A stretch of DNA of 64,000 bases from Paractinoplanes maris. Its GTDB lineage: Bacteria > Actinomycetota > Actinomycetes > Mycobacteriales > Micromonosporaceae. Positions 23,074 to 29,729 of the stretch are shown piece after piece. A program made the position numbers and the translations under genes. The DNA lies in contig NZ_JALPVL010000003.1 of the NCBI RefSeq assembly GCF_023544465.1, positions 248,001 through 312,000 of the forward strand, read 5' to 3'. Position 1 is the first letter of the stretch, and each line of letters starts with the position of its first letter. The notes below the pieces were generated by a model. That model did not search any database. It was not told the origin of the DNA and saw only the letters and a program-made list of their open reading frames with translations.

Positions 23074-23577
23074 ATGGCCCAGGGAGACATCAACATCACA
23101 GTCGTCGGCAATCTGGTAGCGGATCCGGAACTCCGGTTTACGCCATCCGGTGCGGGCGTCGCACAGTTCACGATCGCCTCGACCCCGCGCCAGCTCGACA
23201 AACAGTCAGGTGAGTGGAAGGACGGCACTCCGACGTTCCTGGATTGCAAGGTCTGGCGCGACGCCGCTGAGCATGTCGCTGAGTCGTTGCAGCGCGGGGC
23301 ACGGGTGATCGTCACCGGCCGGTTGAAGCAGGAGAACTGGGAGGACAAGCAGACCGGGCAGAAGCGGTCGAAGCTTGCTCTCGAGGTCGACGAGATCGGC
23401 CCGTCGCTGCGCTACGCCACGGCGAAGATCCAGAAGATGACCCGCTCCAACGGCGGCAGCCAGCCGGCGCAAAGCCAGTCCGGCGGCGGCGACCCATGGG
23501 CGACTCAGGCGGCTCAACCGGACCGCGGGTTCGGTGGGCGTCAGCAACAGTCCAACGACCAGGAACCCCCTTTCTGA
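23074..23577 (+). CDS. ssb: Single-stranded DNA-binding protein
   Basis: 167 residues. OB-fold with [84 protein letters not shown] in standard order (split here only for description). A Gly/Gln/Ser-rich linker leads to an acidic/aromatic tip, NDQEPPF, the docking tail for replication and repair partners. It binds ssDNA in replication and annealing. Confidence 0.95.
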   Translation: MAQGDINITVVGNLVADPELRFTPSGAGVAQFTIASTPRQLDKQSGEWKDGTPTFLDCKVWRDAAEHVAESLQRGARVIVTGRLKQENWEDKQTGQKRSKLALEVDEIGPSLRYATAKIQKMTRSNGGSQPAQSQSGGGDPWATQAAQPDRGFGGRQQQSNDQEPPF

Positions 23578-23579
23578 TC

Positions 23580-23813
23580 ATGGTCACCATCGCCGCCTTT
23601 GCGGTCTTGGTTGTCGGTGCTGTCGTCGGTCTGCTGACCGGCTTCAGCATCGGCACCACCCGCACCCAAGCCGCCCTCAAACTGGCCCGTTACTCCGATG
23701 CCATCGCCCTGGCCGACGACCTCGTGAAAACGCCCGACGCCCTCGACCTGCGTGACCGGGCATCCAAGCTCCTCGCCGCCCACCGCTCGGCCAACCTCGA
23801 CCAGGAGAAATAA
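23580..23813 (+). CDS. Small single-pass membrane protein
   Basis: 77 residues from ATG 23580. One N-terminal membrane helix (AAFAVLVVGAVVGLLTGFSIG) then a soluble helical tail. It sits 2 bp before the SPFH protein gene, so the two may form a membrane complex; that is inference from position only. Confidence 0.6.
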   Translation: MVTIAAFAVLVVGAVVGLLTGFSIGTTRTQAALKLARYSDAIALADDLVKTPDALDLRDRASKLLAAHRSANLDQEK

Positions 23814-23815
23814 CT

Positions 23816-24694
23816 GTGTTCATCATCGGTATCATCTTCGCCGCGGCCGCACTGCTCGGCCTTGCACTGGTCGTGCTGGCCAAGACCAGCGAGGCCCGCG
23901 GCGCCGGCATCCTCGTCATGCTCGGCGGTGGCGCCCTCGCCGTAGTCAGCCTCGTCATCGCCTCGCTGTCCACCGTGCCGACCCGCAACGTCGGCATCGT
24001 CACCGAGTTCAACAAGCCCACCGGGCGCACCACCGGCGCCGGCCTAAAGTGGCACGCCCCATGGCAGGGCATCGACGACTGGGACGCCTCCGGTCAGACG
24101 TACGCGCACCTCGGCGACGCGTGCCTGTGGGTGGCTATCGCAGCCCAGCGGCGGGCGTGCATCCCGGTGCAGATCGAGTGGAACTCGCGGGCCGAGCGGG
24201 CCCCGGAGAACTGGGCGGCGTACAAGGAGGTCGACGGGATCGACGGCGGCCGGTTCGGGACGTTCGTGGCCCGCCGGGTGGAACCGCAGATCGGGGCGGC
24301 GATCACGACGGTGTTCTCGACGTTCGACCCGCTGGGCCAGGTGAATGCGAAGACCGGTGACGCGCCCGCCCCGGACCTGAACAAGACCCACAAGGATCCG
24401 TTGCTGGCCGCTTTGAAGGCGAACCTGGGTGAGGACATCGAGATCCGGTCGATCGCGTTCCAAACGCCCCGATATGACGAGCCGACCACGGCGGCGATCA
24501 ACGCGTACGGGCAGAAGGTTCTCGAGGCCCGCAACCTGGCCGTGGACGAGTCGAACGCGAAGACGCGGGCGCGGATCACGGCCACGGACGCTTCGGTGGA
24601 TCAGGTGGCCCGGTGCCTGCAGATCGCCGAGAAGCTCGCCAAGGAGCCGGGTCTGTGCATGACGCCGGCGACACCCACGCGACCCATCTCCTGA
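23816..24694 (+). CDS. SPFH/Band-7 domain membrane protein
   Basis: 292 residues, GTG start. Two hydrophobic N-terminal helices (about 2-20 and 28-50) are followed by TVPTRNVGIVTEFNKPTGRTTGAGLKWHAPW, the start of the Band-7/prohibitin domain. Later come an FVARRVEPQIGAAI-like segment and a helical end (INAYGQKVLEARNLAVDESNAKTRA) typical of stomatin/prohibitin assemblies. Host SPFH proteins form ring-shaped membrane scaffolds (HflKC, QmcA). A phage copy might organise a membrane replication site or inhibit a host protease; neither is shown by sequence. Confidence 0.75.
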   Translation: MFIIGIIFAAAALLGLALVVLAKTSEARGAGILVMLGGGALAVVSLVIASLSTVPTRNVGIVTEFNKPTGRTTGAGLKWHAPWQGIDDWDASGQTYAHLGDACLWVAIAAQRRACIPVQIEWNSRAERAPENWAAYKEVDGIDGGRFGTFVARRVEPQIGAAITTVFSTFDPLGQVNAKTGDAPAPDLNKTHKDPLLAALKANLGEDIEIRSIAFQTPRYDEPTTAAINAYGQKVLEARNLAVDESNAKTRARITATDASVDQVARCLQIAEKLAKEPGLCMTPATPTRPIS

Positions 24695-24702
24695 CGTTCC
24701 GG

Positions 24703-24729
24703 GCGCGGCTCTCCGGGGCCGCGCTCCTT
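24703..24729 (+). terminator. Stem-loop, likely partial terminator
   Basis: GCGCGGC (24703-24709) pairs with GCCGCGC (24718-24724) around an 8-nt loop, followed by tcctttccct. The pyrimidine tract is weak, so it may attenuate rather than stop the early transcript after the SPFH gene. Confidence 0.5.
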
Positions 24730-24746
24730 TCCCTCGGAGGTGGCTG

Positions 24747-24935
24747 ATGCCTGATCCGAAAGACGACGTGGTGGGCATCGTGGCGATGCTGCACCACGCC
24801 TACGACTGCAAGACCGCAACGAAGCCGTACGCCGCGTATTCGGCACCGCACCGCCGCGTCCACGAGAACTTCGCCCACTTTCTGCTGACAGGGCTGGCCG
24901 ACGCCGGTGTGGCCAGCTACACGAAGGAGCCCTGA
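24747..24935 (+). CDS. Small hypothetical protein
   Basis: 62 residues, ATG behind cggaggtgg. Helical, His-rich (MLHHAYDC, PHRRVHENFAHFLL). Its stop overlaps the LexA-like start (TGATG). Function unknown. Confidence 0.5.
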   Translation: MPDPKDDVVGIVAMLHHAYDCKTATKPYAAYSAPHRRVHENFAHFLLTGLADAGVASYTKEP

Positions 24936-25243
24936 TGTTCGACGTGATCGAGCTGGTGTTGAAGGCGCCGGCCACAGAAGAGCCCGCACCGGTCGAGCAG
25001 GAACCGGCCGATGTCGTCTCGATGCTCACCAGGCAGCAGCGGCGCATCCTGTCAGAGATCCGCGACTTCCACACCGCCCACGGCTACGCCCCGTCGGTCC
25101 GCGACCTGGGGCAACTGGTTGGCCTGTCGGTGTCGTCGGTGCATCACCAGTTGGGCCAGTTGCAGTCCAAGGGGTGGATCAGTCGGGCGCCGGGCCGGTC
25201 CCGGGCGATCGTGGTGCTGGACCCGGCGACGGGGCAGCCGTGA
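24935..25243 (+). CDS. LexA-type winged-helix DNA-binding domain protein, no peptidase domain
   Basis: 102 residues. After a 30-residue acidic leader comes the full LexA_DNA_bind domain: LTRQQRRILSEIRDFHTAHGYAPSVRDLGQLVGLSVSSVHHQLGQLQSKGWI in one run (key elements: R-IL--I, GYAPSVRDL, SSVHHQL, L--KGW). The self-cleaving S24 domain of LexA is absent. It could compete with host LexA at SOS boxes or bind phage promoters without being cleaved. Target sites cannot be assigned from this window. Confidence 0.75.
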   Translation: MFDVIELVLKAPATEEPAPVEQEPADVVSMLTRQQRRILSEIRDFHTAHGYAPSVRDLGQLVGLSVSSVHHQLGQLQSKGWISRAPGRSRAIVVLDPATGQP

Positions 25244-25425
25244 AGTCGCAGGCCGTGTTCGTCGTCGCGTTCGTGTGCCAAGGGCGTTGCATCGTGGAGC
25301 TCGATGAGGGCGACCTTCAGCCTGCGATGACGTACCGGCAGATGCAGGCGATGGCGGAGAAGCGGCACGACTGCCAGCCCGCCCCGGAGCGTCCCGTGGT
25401 GCCCGCGTTCCGGGAGCCGTCGTGA
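25240..25425 (+). CDS. Small hypothetical protein
   Basis: 61 residues from GTG 25240, overlapping the previous stop. N-terminal strands VFVVAFVCQGRCIVEL; helix TYRQMQAMAEKRHDC. Three Cys and a His could bind metal. No family recognised. Confidence 0.5.
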   Translation: MKSQAVFVVAFVCQGRCIVELDEGDLQPAMTYRQMQAMAEKRHDCQPAPERPVVPAFREPS

Positions 25426-25655
25426 CCCGGCAGATCCACATGGCCACGTCGGCGAAGCTGGGTGAAGCCCTGGCCAACCTTGCCGCGTCGCAGGCTGACC
25501 TGACCCGTGTGGAGGGCGAGCTCGCCGAAGCGCGGGCCGAACTGCACCTCCTACGCCATTCCGAGGACGCGGACTTGGCCATCACCCGGGCTGAGTTGGC
25601 GAGCGCACGCACCGAGTTGGAGCGGTTGCGCCGCGAGCTGGGACAGGCGCCGTGA
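25422..25655 (+). CDS. Small coiled-coil protein
   Basis: 77 residues, GTG start. After residue 10 the whole chain is one long amphipathic helix with heptads (LGEALANLAASQADLTRVEG, then ELAEARAELHLL and ELERLRREL). Likely dimeric. Function unknown. Confidence 0.55.
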   Translation: MTRQIHMATSAKLGEALANLAASQADLTRVEGELAEARAELHLLRHSEDADLAITRAELASARTELERLRRELGQAP

Positions 25656-25906
25656 AGCCGGCCCGGGTGGAGCAGAGCCCGTCGGGTGACATCACGTTCG
25701 TGGCCGCGTGGAAGCCGTTGTCGCCTCGCCAGCGGCAGGTGTTGTGGCTGGTGGCGGAGGGCTGCACGAACGCGGAGATCGCCGCGCGGACGGGGGTGAG
25801 TCCGTTGACGGTGAAGACACATTTGGAGTTGCTGGGTGTGAAGTTGGGCGCGACCAGGCGGGCGCACATTGTGGCGCAGGGGTTCCGGGCTGGGGAGCTG
25901 CGGTGA
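25652..25906 (+). CDS. LuxR-type HTH protein (HTH domain only)
   Basis: 84 residues. The GerE/LuxR HTH fills residues 22-80: LSPRQRQVLWLVAEGCTNAE, IAARTGVSPLTVKTHL, then LGVKLGATRRAHIVAQG. There is no receiver or autoinducer domain. It might act as a phage regulator or interfere with host LuxR-type regulators. It lies next to a convergent RHH gene. Confidence 0.8.
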   Translation: MKPARVEQSPSGDITFVAAWKPLSPRQRQVLWLVAEGCTNAEIAARTGVSPLTVKTHLELLGVKLGATRRAHIVAQGFRAGELR

Positions 25907-25908
25907 GG

Positions 25909-26100
25909 TCAGTCTTGGCGGGCCGGTCGTTCGGGGAGCTTGGCGCCGGGTTCGCGGAGATACCAGTCGACGAGCGACCGGATGACCTCGGACCGCCGCC
26001 GGTCCCCCACCAGGGTTTCGAGCCGGTCCCATTGGGGCTGGTCGATCGCGATCTGCCGTCGCGTCGTCTTCCGGCGCCGGTTGGGGTTCGACTCGCTCAT
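25909..26100 (-). CDS. Ribbon-helix-helix repressor
   Basis: 63 residues from ATG 26100 (gaagg 5 nt upstream; a longer frame to 26247 would run through the operators). A basic start (NPNRRRKTTRR) is followed by RRQIAIDQPQWDRLETLVGDRRRSEVIRSLVDWYL, a textbook Arc/MetJ-type strand-helix-helix. It is divergent from another RHH-like gene, with three palindromic sites between them. Confidence 0.75.
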   Translation of the reverse strand: MSESNPNRRRKTTRRQIAIDQPQWDRLETLVGDRRRSEVIRSLVDWYLREPGAKLPERPARQD

Positions 26101-26116
26101 GCCTTCACCGTAAAGC

Positions 26117-26198
26117 GTGTACGGACACGATTGGCACACTCTTGGATTGTGTGTACGTACACCGATCGGTAGTCTCAATGACGGTTGTGTACCGACAC
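26117..26198. promoter_or_regulatory. Three 12-bp palindromic operators between divergent RHH genes
   Basis: GTGTACGGACAC (26117-26128), GTGTACGTACAC (26151-26162, perfect palindrome) and GTGTACCGACAC (26187-26198) are spaced 34 and 36 bp, near three helical turns. They flank the divergent promoters, so one RHH protein probably binds all three cooperatively and controls both directions. Confidence 0.75.
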
Positions 26199-26238
26199 AG
26201 AGTCCGACTTTCCGCAGCACAGGAGGTATGTGACACCC

Positions 26239-26436
26239 ATGCCACACAAGACCCTTTACGTCGCCCCGAGCGACGAATCTCTCTGGGCCGCCGCACAGCG
26301 TGTCGCCGACAAGGCAGGCACCAGCGTGTCCCGCGTCGTCGCCGAAGCACTGAAGAACGACCTTCCCCGCGCCGCCGCCGAGCTTGAGCAGCAGAAGGCC
26401 GAGAAGGTCGACCAGTGGGCGGAGATCGCCGCATGA
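26239..26436 (+). CDS. RHH-like/CopG-type small protein
   Basis: 65 residues from ATG 26239 (aggaggt 11 nt upstream; GTG 26230 is in frame but too close). KTLYVAPSDESLWAAAQRVADKAGTSVSRVVAEAL follows the strand (TLYVAP), helix, turn (GTSVS), helix pattern of RHH proteins. The C-terminus is a charged helix. It opens the next rightward cassette under the GTGTAC operators. Confidence 0.6.
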   Translation: MPHKTLYVAPSDESLWAAAQRVADKAGTSVSRVVAEALKNDLPRAAAELEQQKAEKVDQWAEIAA

Positions 26437-26705
26437 GCCCCCGCACCCTCCCCCCGCGCCGTCCGCAATCCGAGCGACGCCACTGGATTTTCATCTACCG
26501 GTGCGGCTGCCCGTTCGGCCTCGTCGAAGAGTCGACGTCCTACAAGAGCGAAGACGACGCCTGGGATGCGATCTACGACACCCGCGCCGAGGAGCGTCAA
26601 GCGCGTGCCGTTGGAGTCCGCGTCGAGTTCGTCGACCACGCCACCTACGAGCGTGACTTCTACCCGCACATGACCGAGCGGTGCACCCACGGAGGAATGA
26701 GCTGA
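26433..26705 (+). CDS. Hypothetical phage protein
   Basis: 90 residues from ATG 26433. A basic start, then WIFIYRCGCPFGLVEE and EDDAWDAIYDTRAEERQA; an alpha/beta fold with two Cys. Conserved features suggest a small folded domain but no family is recognised. Confidence 0.55.
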   Translation: MSPRTLPPRRPQSERRHWIFIYRCGCPFGLVEESTSYKSEDDAWDAIYDTRAEERQARAVGVRVEFVDHATYERDFYPHMTERCTHGGMS

Positions 26706-27001
26706 TGACCATCCCCCTGACCGCCGAAGACCAGGCCGAGGCCGACAACATGCTCGCCGAACTGATCAACCGGGGCTACAAGCAGGTAGGGCAGCGCAAA
26801 CACCTGACCGTGGGCGCCCGCGTCCGTCACGTCGGCGAGCAGTACGACGAGGCGTACGAGAACGGCACGGGCAACATCTACGGCATCACCGTGCGCCGTG
26901 AGAACGACGTGGAACTGGTGGTTGTGCGTGACGAGCCGCGCTTCTCGGGGGGCTCACGGATCGCCGGCCTCGCGAACTACCACGTCCAGGTCATCCGATG
27001 A
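26705..27001 (+). CDS. Hypothetical phage protein
   Basis: 98 residues. N-terminal helix (AEDQAEADNMLAELINRGYKQV) then a beta-rich part with VGARVRHVGEQYDEAYENGT and VELVVVRDEP, resembling a small SH3/KOW-like barrel. Function unknown. Overlaps both neighbours. Confidence 0.5.
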   Translation: MTIPLTAEDQAEADNMLAELINRGYKQVGQRKHLTVGARVRHVGEQYDEAYENGTGNIYGITVRRENDVELVVVRDEPRFSGGSRIAGLANYHVQVIR

Positions 27002-27375
27002 CCGCCGCCGAGAACGGTTTCACCAGCGTCGAGATCGCCACCACTCACGGGTCTCGCGATATGCCCTGCGAGATCGTCACCGACGGCCTGGTCATCGTGC
27101 CCGCGTTCGGCGAGGACGAGACCGGCACGTCCGTGCTGATGGGCGGGTTCAGCGTCACCCACGCCCCGAGCGGACGCATGGTCACCCAAAGTCATGCGTG
27201 CCTGCCGTGCGCTCGCATGACAGCCCTCAACCTGGCCAACACCGGCGTCGATTGGGCTTCGCTGCAGTTCACCGGGCAGGAAGAGACCAAAGCAGCAGTC
27301 GGCAACCGGATGTCGGCGGTGACCGCCGCGATGGCCGAGTTTGAGCAATGCCGGCATGTCGGTGGTGCTCGATGA
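26998..27375 (+). CDS. Hypothetical phage protein
   Basis: 125 residues, beta-rich N-terminal two thirds (PCEIVTDGLVIVPAFGEDET, MGGFSVTHAPSGRMV) with ACLPCARMTALNLANTGVDW near the middle, which carries a CxxC. Helical C-terminus. No family recognised. Confidence 0.5.
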   Translation: MTAAENGFTSVEIATTHGSRDMPCEIVTDGLVIVPAFGEDETGTSVLMGGFSVTHAPSGRMVTQSHACLPCARMTALNLANTGVDWASLQFTGQEETKAAVGNRMSAVTAAMAEFEQCRHVGGAR

Positions 27376-27557
27376 TCACCCTCCCCTTCGCCTTGGGCTG
27401 CCCGTCCTGCCCCCACCACGTCGTACTCCCCGAAGCCGACCAGGGCGCCGGCATCGACCGGATGTGCGCCCACCTCGACCGGGAGCACCGCAGGGATGGC
27501 GCACCCAACGCCCTGCTCGCCAGGACCCGCAAGCTGACCAAGGAAGAGGTGGCCTGA
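27372..27557 (+). CDS. Small zinc-finger-like protein
   Basis: 61 residues from ATG 27372. CPSCPHHVVLPEADQG, then MCAHLDREH, gives Cys-Cys-His-His-type ligands in a zinc-finger spacing. Basic C-terminus. Probably binds nucleic acid or a partner. Confidence 0.55.
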   Translation: MITLPFALGCPSCPHHVVLPEADQGAGIDRMCAHLDREHRRDGAPNALLARTRKLTKEEVA

Positions 27558-28105
27558 TGAGCTACCGCATCACCGCCGTCGACCGCGAGCATGAAGCCGA
27601 AGCGATGGTCGCGGCGGACAGCTTCGACTCGATCGTCGAACGCATCCAGCGCATGGTCACCGCCGGGCGGGGGATGGTCCTCGCCGTCCGCGAGTTCACC
27701 TACCTCGGTGAGCCGCCCGTCCTGTACGCCGGGATGCGCCTCGACGCCGACGCCCACGGCGGTGGGTTCCGGTCGGGCAGGCACGGTGAGCGGGTCCGCT
27801 GCGAGGCGACCCTGACCAACGGTGGCGGCTACGACGGCACCCGCTGGTTCGGGTTCGGTGTGGACGTCTACCCGTACAGCGGCAACGAGACCGAAGCTGG
27901 CGCGTGGAAGCGCTACGAGACATCCACCGACGGCGGCGCTGACCGCCAGGCCCGCCGCCGGGACATGACCCACATCGGCTTCATCGGCGGCCTGCCGAGC
28001 TGGAAGTGGCAGAACACCGACCGGATCGTCATCACCGAATACAACGGCGACGGCGTGGCCACCGAGCGGGTGCTGGGGTTCGAGCCGGGCGAAGGGTCGT
28101 GGTGA
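27557..28105 (+). CDS. Hypothetical phage protein
   Basis: 182 residues from ATG 27557. Helical start (REHEAEAMVAADSFDSIVER) and a beta-rich, aromatic second half (RWFGFGVDVYPYSGNETEAG, IVITEYNGDGVATERVLGFE). Larger than its neighbours; no domain recognised. Confidence 0.5.
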   Translation: MSYRITAVDREHEAEAMVAADSFDSIVERIQRMVTAGRGMVLAVREFTYLGEPPVLYAGMRLDADAHGGGFRSGRHGERVRCEATLTNGGGYDGTRWFGFGVDVYPYSGNETEAGAWKRYETSTDGGADRQARRRDMTHIGFIGGLPSWKWQNTDRIVITEYNGDGVATERVLGFEPGEGSW

Positions 28106-28314
28106 CGGTGAGCGAGTTCCCCGCATCGGACCTGATCGAGCGCGCCGCGCAGGCCGGTTTCCGGATGACCACAGCGGGCCGCCAAGCCCTCGCCCATCCC
28201 GCCGACGACCAGATCGCCGAGATCAACGCAGCCCTGGATCAGGGCGTGACGTTCGACCAGTTCTCCACCGCCGAGTGGGACGGCGAGCCGCTTTTCGAGG
28301 AGATGACGCGATGA
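28102..28314 (+). CDS. Small hypothetical protein
   Basis: 70 residues from GTG 28102. Mostly helical (ASDLIERAAQAGFRMTTAGR). The IERAAQ..G..MT..GR pattern is loosely HTH-like but unproven. Coupled by overlaps. Confidence 0.5.
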   Translation: MTVSEFPASDLIERAAQAGFRMTTAGRQALAHPADDQIAEINAALDQGVTFDQFSTAEWDGEPLFEEMTR

Positions 28315-28658
28315 GCAAGCCGCCCACAATCGCTAGCGTCAACATCAATCTGCACTGGGGAGCCCAGGAGTGGGGTCTCGACTGCGCGCGGTGCGACTGG
28401 TCCTGGGATATCGCCGCCTCCAACCCCTCGCTCGGGATCCTCGCGCAGGTTGCGGAAGCACACCTTGCCGAGGCCCACCCTGCGGCCGACGAGGGAGCGG
28501 TGCTGACCCTCGCGCAGGGCATCGACACGCTGCCGACCGCCAACGACCAGTACCTGGACTGGATGCGCCGCCACGGGCTGGGGCACGCCGCCGGCGTCGG
28601 GGCGGTCATCAGCGCTGTCCGCCAAGACCTGCGACAGCTTCCGGGAGGAACGGCATGA
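28311..28658 (+). CDS. Hypothetical phage protein with CxxC
   Basis: 115 residues from ATG 28311. Beta hairpin VNINLHWGAQEWGLDCARCDWSWD contains CARC; two His in AEAHLAEAHP may complete a zinc site, like a degraded C2H2 finger. Helical C-terminal half. Confidence 0.55.
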   Translation: MSKPPTIASVNINLHWGAQEWGLDCARCDWSWDIAASNPSLGILAQVAEAHLAEAHPAADEGAVLTLAQGIDTLPTANDQYLDWMRRHGLGHAAGVGAVISAVRQDLRQLPGGTA

Positions 28659-28927
28659 CCGCCTACGTGACCCTTGAGGACCGCCGCTACCTACGGGCGG
28701 TCGACGCCGGCCAGGTCACCCAATCCCACAGCGGCAGGCCCGTACTGCGTGGCCAGTGGTCCGCGGGACGACGCGACGGCCTCCACACCAAAGCCGTGGC
28801 GGAGGGCTGGGTGGGCGAACAGCCGGATGCGGGCGGCACGTACCGGCTGACAGAGGTGGGCGGGCAGGTGCTCGCTGAGGTGGCGGCACGGTCGGCGCCG
28901 GTCACCGTGCGGAAGGTGGCGTCGTGA
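28655..28927 (+). CDS. Hypothetical protein, winged-helix-like
   Basis: 90 residues from ATG 28655. The end, LHTKAVAEGWVGEQPDAGGT then YRLTEVGGQVLAEV, has the helix-wing pattern (GW...TYRLTEVG) of winged-helix domains. DNA binding is possible but weakly supported. Confidence 0.5.
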   Translation: MTAYVTLEDRRYLRAVDAGQVTQSHSGRPVLRGQWSAGRRDGLHTKAVAEGWVGEQPDAGGTYRLTEVGGQVLAEVAARSAPVTVRKVAS

Positions 28928-29280
28928 CGTTCCAGCCCGCAGACCCGGAGTACGGGCTCGACCAGTTCATGAGACTGGACGCGTTCGGCGGATGGGTGCC
29001 GGGTGGTATCGGCGGCAACCCGATGCTGACCGCGACCTTCCTGGAGTACGTCCGACGTGGCGGCGAGACGGACGTCGACGTCCCGGTCTGGCGGGAGTAC
29101 GTGGCCAGCGAGGGCGATCCGGCATGGCTGGTCCAGGTCATGACTGTCGCCGCCGAGCTCGAGGCGATGACGGACGGCGGCGCTTGCGTCGAGTGCTTCG
29201 CCGAATATCTGAGCACGATGCTCGCTCGGAACTGGAGTACCGAGGAGCGCGAGGACTGGTCGCACGAGGGTGCCCCGTGA
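28924..29280 (+). CDS. Hypothetical phage protein
   Basis: 118 residues, acidic and aromatic, predicted helical (MLTATFLEYVRRGGETDVDV, WLVQVMTVAAELEAMTDG). Single CVEC motif near residue 95. No family recognised. Confidence 0.5.
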   Translation: MTFQPADPEYGLDQFMRLDAFGGWVPGGIGGNPMLTATFLEYVRRGGETDVDVPVWREYVASEGDPAWLVQVMTVAAELEAMTDGGACVECFAEYLSTMLARNWSTEEREDWSHEGAP

Positions 29281-29360
29281 CCACCTCCGGCCACATCCTC
29301 ACCCGTGACCGCCTCGACGCCCGGCTGGCCGCCGTCAAGCAGTACACGTGCGCCGACTGA
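29277..29360 (+). CDS. Tiny ORF, possible peptide
   Basis: 27 residues from GTG 29277, which overlaps the previous stop as other cassette genes do: SGHILTRDRLDARLAAVKQY then TCAD. Too short to support alone. Confidence 0.3.
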   Translation: MTTSGHILTRDRLDARLAAVKQYTCAD

Positions 29361-29400
29361 ACCACTCCCCCGCATTATCGACATCGAGCAGGAGAACCGC

Positions 29401-29658
29401 ATGTCATCCACTGGCACCGTCACCTGGGCCGAGCTGTTCCCGAACGGCCGGGACATCTTCTACGAGGGCGACAGCCCGGACGATTTCGCTGCTGAGATCG
29501 CCGCCAGGTACGGGTTCGACCCGCGCACAGACAAGCGCTGGTGGGAGGTGATCGACGGCGGCGGCGACATGGAGCCCTTCGTGTCGTACCGGTTCCACTG
29601 CCCTGTGCACCTGCTGGACGCGATCTACGGCAACGACAAGTACCCGCTGGGGTCCTGA
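29401..29658 (+). CDS. Small hypothetical protein
   Basis: 85 residues from ATG 29401 (caggag upstream). Acidic with many aromatics (WAELFPNGRDIFYEGDSPDD, KRWWEVIDGGGDMEPFVSYR). Last gene before the replication module; a short inverted repeat (29665-29691) follows it. Confidence 0.55.
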   Translation: MSSTGTVTWAELFPNGRDIFYEGDSPDDFAAEIAARYGFDPRTDKRWWEVIDGGGDMEPFVSYRFHCPVHLLDAIYGNDKYPLGS

Positions 29659-29729
29659 GCCTCCAGGCGCCGCCTCGAGCGTTGCGCGCCTCTGACACTC
29701 CCCCTTCCCTATCTGCCCGAGGAGGTTCC

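Noticed and set aside
25909..26436. Toxin-antitoxin pair
   Set aside because: Both divergent genes look like RHH DNA-binding proteins, and neither shows a toxin fold.
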